Source of the DNA: an uncultured Microbacterium sp.
Lineage (GTDB): Bacteria; Actinomycetota; Actinomycetes; Actinomycetales; Microbacteriaceae
Reading direction: 5' to 3'
Assembly (NCBI GenBank): GCA_947647645.1
Contig: CANSLE010000196.1
Location: forward strand, 1-5,158
DNA: 5,158 nt
Shown here: positions 1-4,984 of the stretch, piece after piece
Layout of the letters: every line of letters starts with the position of its first letter
How positions within the stretch are numbered: the first letter of the stretch is position 1
Notes under the pieces: generated by a model
The model's input: only the letters and a program-made list of their open reading frames with translations
Told to the model about the DNA's origin: nothing
Database searches by the model: none
Position numbers and translations under genes: made by a program

Positions 1-131
1 ACCCCTCCCATGTGGGTGATGCCGAGCCCCGGCGTCAGCGCCCCCCGCACCCGGCCCCCCGCGCAGGGGGGGGACGCGGCGGCCCGCCCACCCGCGGCGC
101 CCACCGCCTGCTCGGCGGTGGCGACGGTCAT
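1..131 (-). CDS. Probable ABC transporter permease, N-terminal part only
   Basis: An ATG at 131-129 overlaps the TGA stop (130-128) of the substrate-binding protein as ATGA, and the frame stays open to the window edge, giving 43 codons. The visible protein begins MTVATAEQAVGAAGG and ends near ALTPGLGITHMGG. This is a Gly/Ala/Arg-rich cytoplasmic tail of the kind that precedes the first membrane helix in CysT/PotB-like permeases. No membrane segment is inside the window, so the permease call rests mainly on operon position directly after a solute-binding lipoprotein; an ATPase is the main alternative. There is no well-spaced ribosome binding site: an AAGG lies about 14 bases upstream inside the preceding gene. 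Translation therefore probably depends on coupling to that gene. A C8 run and a GC hairpin lie at codons 20-27. Confidence 0.6.
   Translation of the reverse strand, partial: MTVATAEQAVGAAGGRAAASPPCAGGRVRGALTPGLGITHMGG
55..73. repeat. C6/G8 homopolymer hairpin in the start of the permease gene
   Basis: CCCCCC (55-60), a five-base loop GCGCA (61-65) and GGGGGGGG (66-73) can fold into a stem of at least six G-C pairs. In the minus-strand mRNA the C8 run comes first and falls in codons 20-22 of the presumed permease. With eight C residues the frame runs open to the window edge. With seven it meets TGA (37-35 on the plus-strand numbering) about ten codons later. The tract is therefore either a slippage-prone site or a place where a base-calling error would break the gene. 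Confidence 0.6.
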
Positions 132-1279
132 TGCTTGCCGGGGACCTTCTGCGCCCAGGCCTTGCTCATGTCCGCACCGTTCGCCGCGAAGTAGGCGGGG
201 CGCAGGTGCGCGATGTCGGCATTCTTGAAGGTGTCCTGCACCGACGCCGGCAGCTTGTCGAGCGAGATCACGGGATAGCCCGAGATGCTGTCGGCGACCA
301 GCGCCTGCGCAGTCGGCGACAGCACCCAGGAGAGGAGCTTCTGCGCGTCGGCCTGGCGCGGCGAGGCCGAGGGGATGCCGAGATAGCTCGCCCCGCCGGT
401 GAACGAGGGGTCCGAGATCTGGGTGTACGAGATGCGCGACGGGATCTGCCCGTTCTTGACGCCGGTGACGAACTGGTCGCTCCACACCGGAGCCATCGAG
501 ATCTGACCGCTGGAGAGCAGGTCGAGCACCTGGCCGTTGCCGTTCGGATAGACGCCGTTCTGGTAGACGTACGGGTTGAGGCCGGCCAGCGTGGCGAAGC
601 CCTTCGCCCAGGTGCTCTCCAGCTCGGGCGCAGCCGTGGTCTCCAATGTCGTGCGGTCGGCGTCGGAGATGTTCTGGTCGAGAACCGTCGTCACGAAGGA
701 GCCCCCGCTGCCGCCCGTGCTCGGCGAGTTGTAGGTGAACTTGCCGGGGTTGGCCTTGATCCAGGCGAGGAGCTCGTTGAGCGTCTTGGGCGGGGTCGGC
801 ACCGTGGTCGTGTCGTACGCGAGCACGACGCTGGAGCCGCGGTAGGGCACGCCGCCGTCGCCGCCCGCCTGGAGGAGGTTCTGGGGAACGTCGGCCAGCC
901 CGGGGACCTGCGCGGGGGTGACCTTGCTCAGCAGGCCGGAGGCGGCCACCTGCGAGACGAACCCCGCATCGATCAGGTCGTAGCCGGGGTCGTTCTTCTG
1001 CAGCGTCGCGGCGGTGAGCTTGGCGACGGACTGCTGGTCGTGGGCGCCGTGGAGGTCGAAGGCGACGTTCACCGTGTACCCGGGGTTGTCCTTCTGGAAG
1101 GCGGGGATGAGGGTCTTCTGCCAGAGATCCTGGATGTTGGTGTCCGCGCTGATGAACACGGTGAGCTTCTTGTCCGAGCCGTCCGAGGACGACGCGTCCG
1201 CGCCTTGGGCGCAGCCGGCCAGGGCGAGGCTCGCGGCCGCGACGGCGACGAGGGAGGCGAGCAGGCGGGGAGTCTTCAC
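128..1279 (-). CDS. ABC transporter substrate-binding lipoprotein
   Basis: This 383-residue extracellular solute-binding protein would capture a small ligand outside the membrane and deliver it to the permease encoded just downstream. The N-terminus has a lipoprotein signal: basic residues K2 and R5, a hydrophobic Ala/Leu/Val core, and the lipobox L20-A21-G22-C23, so Cys23 should be lipidated. A Ser/Asp-rich tether follows (about 24-38), then the binding domain from KKLTVFISADT onward. Typical features of the type 2 periplasmic fold are visible: GVPYRGSSVVLAYD near the middle (open-form contact and hinge region), SGQISMAPVWSDQF, and the C-terminal pattern AQKLLSWVLSPTAQ followed by SGYPVI. 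The start is GTG at 1279-1277, fixed by an AGGAG eight bases upstream. The overall style recalls iron, thiamine, polyamine or aminoethylphosphonate binders (SBP_bac_1/6-like), but the ligand cannot be assigned. The divergent DeoR-type regulator hints at a sugar, polyol or phosphorylated compound. This is the first gene of its operon. Confidence 0.93.
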   Translation of the reverse strand: MKTPRLLASLVAVAAASLALAGCAQGADASSSDGSDKKLTVFISADTNIQDLWQKTLIPAFQKDNPGYTVNVAFDLHGAHDQQSVAKLTAATLQKNDPGYDLIDAGFVSQVAASGLLSKVTPAQVPGLADVPQNLLQAGGDGGVPYRGSSVVLAYDTTTVPTPPKTLNELLAWIKANPGKFTYNSPSTGGSGGSFVTTVLDQNISDADRTTLETTAAPELESTWAKGFATLAGLNPYVYQNGVYPNGNGQVLDLLSSGQISMAPVWSDQFVTGVKNGQIPSRISYTQISDPSFTGGASYLGIPSASPRQADAQKLLSWVLSPTAQALVADSISGYPVISLDKLPASVQDTFKNADIAHLRPAYFAANGADMSKAWAQKVPGKQ

Positions 1280-1287
1280 GAAAAATG

Positions 1288-1292
1288 CTCCT
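1288..1292 (-). promoter_or_regulatory. Ribosome binding site deciding the GTG start
   Basis: The minus strand reads AGGAG at 1292-1288, eight bases before the GTG at 1279-1277. It supports GTG as the true start, placing the charged n-region directly before the hydrophobic signal core. Confidence 0.8.
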
Positions 1293-1344
1293 GGGTGAGA
1301 GAGAGGATCGGGAGTTGCGGCACCCGGTCGGGGTGGGCGATTTC

Positions 1345-1373
1345 ACGCTAACCTCGGTGCGCATTATTGGCGA
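1345..1373 (-). promoter_or_regulatory. Candidate promoter of the importer operon
   Basis: On the minus strand, TCGCCA (1373-1368, four of six matches to TTGACA) is followed after 17 bases by TAGCGT (1350-1345), which fits the actinobacterial TANNNT -10 pattern. Transcription would begin near 1338, leaving a leader of roughly 60 bases before the GTG. An alternative is TTGAAA (1394-1389) with AATAAT (1368-1363). Each of those boxes has five of six matches, but the spacer of 20 is long. In that version the -35 box would overlap the first operator repeat. The sequence alone does not decide between them. Confidence 0.3.
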
Positions 1374-1393
1374 TATCCTCAAGACAGGTTTCA

Positions 1394-1476
1394 AATGAGC
1401 GCTAATCACCGTTCATTCCGCGTTAATATGAGCGAAAATGAGCGCCGCCACACTGATTGTCGATCACACATGAACG
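1394..1476. promoter_or_regulatory. Repeat cluster, probable operator between the divergent genes
   Basis: ATGAGCG occurs on the plus strand at 1395-1401, 1428-1434 and 1438-1444, and the variant ATGAACG at 1470-1476. An inverted copy, CGTTCAT, lies at 1410-1416 and forms a dyad with the first copy around an eight-base spacer. The start-to-start distances of the plus-strand copies are 33, 10 and 32 bases, close to three, one and three helical turns, so all four would face the same side of the DNA. DeoR-family repressors commonly bind several short sites in their own control region, so the neighbouring regulator is the natural ligand. The block is visibly more AT-rich than the flanking genes. 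A possible regulator -10 box, TAATAT (1424-1429), overlaps the second copy but lacks a convincing -35. Binding is inferred. Confidence 0.6.
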
Positions 1477-1484
1477 AAGGGGAG
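1477..1484 (+). promoter_or_regulatory. Ribosome binding site of the DeoR-family gene
   Basis: AAGGGGAG ends seven bases before the ATG at 1492. It supports that start over any other, and it directly abuts the last operator-like repeat (1470-1476). A protein bound there could also interfere with transcription of the leader. Confidence 0.75.
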
Positions 1485-1491
1485 ACCACGG

Positions 1492-2268
1492 ATGCTCACG
1501 CACCAGCGCGAAGCAGCCATCGTCGAGCGCATCCGGGCGGCGGGAAGCGTCACGGTCGACGAGCTGTCGGGACTGTTCGACGTCAGCGGGACGACGATCC
1601 GCCGCGACCTGGAGCGGCTCGAGCTCGCCGGCAGCCTTCGCCGTGTGCACGGCGGAGCGACCGCGATCGCGGCGGCATCCCACGGGTTCGAGGACGGTGA
1701 CGCCGATGCGGCCGAGAAGCGGCTCGTCGCCGCAGCGACGGCGGCCCTCGTCGAGGACGGCGACGTGGTGCTGCTCGACATCGGACACACCACGCTGTCC
1801 GTCGCGCGTCACCTGCGGGACCGGCCCGTGACCATCGTCACCAACAACCTCTGGATCCTGCGCGCCCTGGGCGACGAGCACCTGTGCACGCTCATCCTGC
1901 TGGGCGGTGCCGTCGGGTCGAAACCGGGCACGGTCTCCGGGCCGCTCACGGAGCAGATGCTGGCACTGATCCACGCCGACGTCGCCGTGATCAGCAGCAG
2001 CGGGGTGCGCCCGGACGGCTCGGTGGTGACCGATCTCAACCAGGAGGCGACGATCAAGCACCGGATGTGTCGGGCAGCCGATCGAACCGTCCTGGTCACG
2101 ACGTCGCTCAAGTTCCCGGGAGAAGGTGCCTTTCAGATCGCCTCGCTGCAGGACTTCGACGTGGTGGTGACGACACCGGGATCGGGGACCGCGACGTTGG
2201 AGGCGGCGCTCGGCGAGGGGACGCGTGTGGTGTTCGCGGCCTCGCCGCCTGGCAGACTCGGGGGATGA
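1492..2268 (+). CDS. DeoR-family transcriptional regulator
   Basis: This 258-residue protein is of normal length for the DeoR/GlpR family, which are usually repressors that sense phosphorylated sugars or related metabolites. The N-terminal helix-turn-helix spans about residues 5-57. It includes VTVDELSGLFDVSGTTIRRDL (20-40), the family signature with the recognition helix, and then the LRRVHGGA turn (49-56). The C-terminal sensor domain (about 75-230) resembles the ribose-5-phosphate isomerase fold: EDGDVVLLDIGHTT (88-101), VTNN (116-119), LLGGAVG (136-142) and EATIKHRM (185-192). Two sites that normally contact a phosphate are altered. The usual SGTTT loop reads IGHTT (97-101), and the usual DSSKF reads TSLKF (204-208). 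The ligand may therefore differ from a classical sugar phosphate. The gene is divergent from the importer operon and probably controls it. Its TGA overlaps the next start as ATGA. Confidence 0.93.
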   Translation: MLTHQREAAIVERIRAAGSVTVDELSGLFDVSGTTIRRDLERLELAGSLRRVHGGATAIAAASHGFEDGDADAAEKRLVAAATAALVEDGDVVLLDIGHTTLSVARHLRDRPVTIVTNNLWILRALGDEHLCTLILLGGAVGSKPGTVSGPLTEQMLALIHADVAVISSSGVRPDGSVVTDLNQEATIKHRMCRAADRTVLVTTSLKFPGEGAFQIASLQDFDVVVTTPGSGTATLEAALGEGTRVVFAASPPGRLGG

Positions 2269-4934
2269 CCTCCGCCCCGGCACTGACCGAGCTCGTGCCC
2301 GCACAGGCGACGGCGGATGCCGCGTACGAGGGCTTCGTGTCCTGGGCGCAGGGGCGGGGGCTGACCCTCTACCCCGCGCAGGACGAGGCGGTCATCGAGC
2401 TGGTCTCGGGGGCGAACGTCATCCTGTCGACGCCGACCGGGACGGGGAAGTCGCTGGTCGCGATCGCCGCGCACGCGGCCTCGCTGGCCGCCGGAGGGCG
2501 CTCGTACTACACGGCGCCGATCAAGGCGCTGGTCAGCGAGAAGTTCTTCGCCCTCGTCGAGATCTTCGGCCCCGGGAACGTCGGCATGGTCACGGGCGAC
2601 TCCTCCGTGAACCCCGAGGCGCCGATCGTCTGCTGCACCGCCGAGATCCTCGCCAACATCGCACTGCGTCAGGGCGCGGATGCCGCCGTCGACCAGGTCG
2701 TGATGGACGAGTTCCACTACTACGGCGACCCCGACCGCGGGTGGGCGTGGCAGGTGCCGCTGCTCCTGCTGCCGCGGGCGCAGTTCCTGCTGATGTCGGC
2801 GACGCTCGGCGATGTGACCCCCATCGCCGACGACCTGGCCCGGCGGACGGGCCGGCCGGTGGCGGAGATCACCGGCGTCGAGCGTCCGGTGCCCCTCCAC
2901 TTCTCCTACGAGCGCCGCCCCGTCCACGAGGTGCTGACGATGCTCGTCGACGAGCGCGAGGTGCCCGTCTACATCGTGCACTTCGCGCAGGCGGCCGCGC
3001 TCGAACGGGCGCAGGCCCTGGCATCCGTCAGCCTCACCACCCGCGCCCAGCGCGACGAGATCGCCGAGGCGATCGGCGGCTTCCGCTTCACGACCGGCTT
3101 CGGCAAGACGCTGTCGAGGCTCGTGCGCGCGGGCATCGGCGTGCACCACGCGGGGATGCTGCCCCGGTACCGGCGCCTCGTCGAGACGCTCGCCCAGCGG
3201 GGGCTGCTCCGGGTGATCTGCGGGACCGACACGCTCGGCGTCGGCATCAACGTCCCGATCCGCACCGTGATGGTCACGGCGCTGAGCAAGTACGACGGCA
3301 CGAGGATGCGCCAGCTCAGCGCACGCGAGTTCCACCAGGTGGCCGGTCGCGCCGGCCGGGCCGGGTACGACACGCACGGCAACGTCGTCGTGATGGCGCC
3401 GGAGTGGGAGATCGAGAACGCGGTCGCGCTGGCGAAGGCCGGCGACGACGCGGCCAAGCGGAAGAAGATCGTCCGCAAGAAGGCGCCCACCGGGGTCGTC
3501 AACTGGGGCGAGGGCTCGTACGAGCGGCTCATCGCGGCACCGCCCGAGCCGCTCGTGCCGCAGCTGAAGCTGACGGCGGCGATGCTCATCAACGTCATCG
3601 GCCGCGGCGGCGACGTCTTCGGCAACGTCCGTTCGCTCGTGTTCGACAACCACGAGCCGCGCGAGCGCCGTTACGCGCTCGCCCGGCGTGCAATCGCGAT
3701 CTTCCGGACGCTCGTGGACGCCGGCATCGTCGAGGTCGACCGTGCCGCGGCATTCGGCCCCCGCATCGCGCTCACCGTCGACCTGCAGCCGAACTTCGCC
3801 CTCAACCAGCCGCTGTCGCCTTTCGCGCTCGCCGCGATCGAGCTGCTCTCGCCCGACGACGACGTGCGGCCGGGCGTCGGGGCGCGTGTCCACAACTCCG
3901 GCGATCTCGGCGCCGAGGAGCCCACAGCACCCGATTCCGACGAAACTGCATCGTCCTTCCGGAGTTATGAACAGCCCGGCCCCGGGGCCGCCGCGGCGGG
4001 CGGCATCGGCACCGGCCACTACGCCCTGGACGTGCTGAGCGTGATCGAGGCGACGCTCGACGATCCGCGCGCGATCCTGTCGCAGCAGGAGTACCGCGCC
4101 CGCGGCGAGGCCGTCGCGGCGATGAAGCGGGACGGGATCGAGTACGAGGAGCGGATGGCGCTCCTCGAGGACATCACCTACCCGAAGCCGCTGGCCGCCC
4201 TGCTGGCGCAGTCGTTCGAGGTCTTCGCGTCGAGTCAGCCGTGGGTGCGCGACTTCGAGCTGAGCCCCAAGTCGGTCGTGCGCGACATGTTCGAGCGGGC
4301 CATGTCGTTCGCGGAATACGTCTCCTTCTACCAGCTGGCGCGTAGCGAGGGGCTGGTGCTGCGCTACCTCTCCGATGCGTACCGGGCGATCCGCCAGACG
4401 GTGCCCGCCGACGCGCGCACCGATGAGCTGATGGACATCATCGAGTGGCTCGGCGAGCTCGTGCGGCAGGTGGACTCGAGCCTCGTCGACGAATGGTCGG
4501 CGCTCATCGACCCCGCCGCGGTGCTGCCCGAGGACGGCGCGCCCATCGTCCCGCCCGCTCCGCCGTCGATCCTCACGAACGAGCGCGCCTTCACCGTGCT
4601 CGTGCGCAACGAGCTGTTCCGCCGTGTGCAGCTCGCGGCGCTGCAAGACGACGACGCCCTCGTCGCCCTCGACCCCGACCTCGACTGGCCGGTGGCGTTG
4701 GACCGCTACTACGACGAGCACGATGAGATCCTCACCGGCGGGCCGGCCCGCTCGCCCCGGTTGTGCGAGATCGACCGGACGGATGCCGCGGCATCCGGGA
4801 TCTGGCGGGTCGAGCAGACCATCGACGACCCCGCCGGTGACCACGACTGGCGCCTTCGGGCGGAGGTCGATCTCGCCGCCTCCGTCGAGAAGGGCGCCGC
4901 CGTCGTGCGCGCCACGGCGTTCCTCCGGCTCTGA
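2265..4934 (+). CDS. Ski2-like DEAD/DEAH-box helicase with DUF3516 C-terminus
   Basis: This 889-residue superfamily 2 ATP-dependent helicase probably unwinds or remodels RNA or RNA/DNA in the cytoplasm. Its exact substrate is unknown for this actinobacterial family. Motifs in order: YPAQ near 36-39, Walker A TPTGTGKS (56-63, Lys62), Ia TAPIKALVSEKF, the Walker B variant DEFH (148-151), SAT (178-180), the start of the second RecA-like domain at PVYIVHF (234-240), GVHHAGMLPRYR, motif V DTLGVGINVP (322-331) and motif VI QVAGRAGRAG (358-367). The catalytic core looks intact. The rest, from about residue 415, matches the DUF3516 style, including YALDVLSVIEATLDDPR from 586. Residues about 534-585 form a Pro/Gly/Ala/Ser/acidic linker that interrupts this region and contains the palindromic element at 3887-3973. 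The start ATG overlaps the regulator stop. No ribosome site is properly spaced, so coupled reinitiation is likely. A frame open farther upstream is rejected because helicase-like sequence begins only here. Confidence 0.93.
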   Translation: MTSAPALTELVPAQATADAAYEGFVSWAQGRGLTLYPAQDEAVIELVSGANVILSTPTGTGKSLVAIAAHAASLAAGGRSYYTAPIKALVSEKFFALVEIFGPGNVGMVTGDSSVNPEAPIVCCTAEILANIALRQGADAAVDQVVMDEFHYYGDPDRGWAWQVPLLLLPRAQFLLMSATLGDVTPIADDLARRTGRPVAEITGVERPVPLHFSYERRPVHEVLTMLVDEREVPVYIVHFAQAAALERAQALASVSLTTRAQRDEIAEAIGGFRFTTGFGKTLSRLVRAGIGVHHAGMLPRYRRLVETLAQRGLLRVICGTDTLGVGINVPIRTVMVTALSKYDGTRMRQLSAREFHQVAGRAGRAGYDTHGNVVVMAPEWEIENAVALAKAGDDAAKRKKIVRKKAPTGVVNWGEGSYERLIAAPPEPLVPQLKLTAAMLINVIGRGGDVFGNVRSLVFDNHEPRERRYALARRAIAIFRTLVDAGIVEVDRAAAFGPRIALTVDLQPNFALNQPLSPFALAAIELLSPDDDVRPGVGARVHNSGDLGAEEPTAPDSDETASSFRSYEQPGPGAAAAGGIGTGHYALDVLSVIEATLDDPRAILSQQEYRARGEAVAAMKRDGIEYEERMALLEDITYPKPLAALLAQSFEVFASSQPWVRDFELSPKSVVRDMFERAMSFAEYVSFYQLARSEGLVLRYLSDAYRAIRQTVPADARTDELMDIIEWLGELVRQVDSSLVDEWSALIDPAAVLPEDGAPIVPPAPPSILTNERAFTVLVRNELFRRVQLAALQDDDALVALDPDLDWPVALDRYYDEHDEILTGGPARSPRLCEIDRTDAAASGIWRVEQTIDDPAGDHDWRLRAEVDLAASVEKGAAVVRATAFLRL
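3887..3973. repeat. Palindromic element with terminal inverted repeats, read in frame inside the helicase
   Basis: TGTCCACAACTCCGG (3887-3901) and CCGGAGTTATGAACA (3959-3973) are inverted copies matching at 13 of 15 positions, with two transitions. Between them are a perfect 12-bp palindrome, CTCGGCGCCGAG (3906-3917), and a smaller hairpin, GACGA/TCGTC (3939-3943 and 3951-3955). The pairing CGAT (3902-3905) with ATCG (3950-3953) could extend the main stem past a bulge. The segment measures 87 bases, a multiple of three, and has no stop in the helicase frame, where it encodes R541 to about E569/Q570. The right half is only about 55% GC by hand count. It has the form of a REP- or MITE-like dispersed repeat. 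The copy number elsewhere in the genome is unknown. Confidence 0.65.
3977..3990. repeat. Perfect 14-bp GC palindrome next to the element
   Basis: CGGCCCCGGGGCCG is its own reverse complement and lies four bases after the right inverted repeat. It encodes part of the PGPGA linker (571-575). It may be a flank of the same inserted unit or just low-complexity GC-rich coding sequence. Confidence 0.5.
4780..4797. repeat. Perfect 18-bp palindrome inside the helicase gene
   Basis: CGGATGCCGCGGCATCCG is exactly self-complementary and encodes TDAAASG near the helicase C-terminus. Its first 13 bases recur identically at 4960-4972, immediately before the -10 box of the next gene. It may reflect a favoured dicodon (GAT-GCC and GCA-TCC) rather than a protein-binding site. 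Confidence 0.55.
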
Positions 4935-4935
4935 C

Positions 4936-4950
4936 GCCGCCCGCGGCGGC
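4936..4950 (+). terminator. GC hairpin after the helicase stop, possible weak terminator
   Basis: GCCGCC (4936-4941), loop CGC and GGCGGC (4945-4950) form a perfect six-pair stem starting two bases after the TGA. No T-run follows, so intrinsic termination would be inefficient. It may instead stabilise the mRNA 3' end. Confidence 0.3.
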
Positions 4951-4972
4951 CGCAGGCGTCGGATGCCGCGGC

Positions 4973-4978
4973 TAGCCT
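4973..4978 (+). promoter_or_regulatory. Putative -10 box giving a leaderless transcript
   Basis: TAGCCT fits the actinobacterial TANNNT -10 consensus and is followed by exactly six bases, GGACGG, before the GTG at 4985. Transcription would therefore start at or within a base of the start codon. No convincing -35 is seen 16-18 bases upstream, and no Shine-Dalgarno sequence exists in this gap, which agrees with leaderless translation. Confidence 0.55.
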
Positions 4979-4984
4979 GGACGG

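Noticed and set aside
10..228. Small plus-strand frames at the window start
   Set aside because: Opposite strand of the coupled importer genes, with no ribosome site and Pro/Arg/Ala-rich shadow composition.
131..1351. Long open frame (406 codons) on the plus strand opposite the binding protein
   Set aside because: Arg/Gly/Val-rich composition with no domain signals. It is a complementary-strand shadow of a high-GC gene, while the minus-strand reading has a lipobox, ribosome site and clear family features.
1280..1491. Riboswitch or small RNA in the intergenic region
   Set aside because: The region has short phased repeats and promoter-like boxes but no extended conserved stem structure that I can recognise.
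1884..2264. In-frame upstream extension of the helicase inside the regulator
   Set aside because: The added residues are Arg/Gly/Asp-rich shadow of the DeoR-family gene. Helicase-like sequence begins at MTSAPALTEL, and the ATGA overlap is a standard start.
1423..2304. 293-codon minus-strand frame across the regulator
   Set aside because: Arg-rich shadow with no recognisable motifs. It covers the operator region and the real DeoR-family gene.
2225..3970. 581-codon plus-strand frame overlapping the helicase
   Set aside because: Extremely Arg-rich, out of frame with the conserved motifs, and it ends at a TGA inside the palindromic element. It is a frame shadow.
3861..3990. Target-site duplication flanking the palindromic element
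   Set aside because: I compared the bases outside both arms (ending at 3886 and starting at 3974) and found no convincing direct repeat, so the insertion mechanism is left open.
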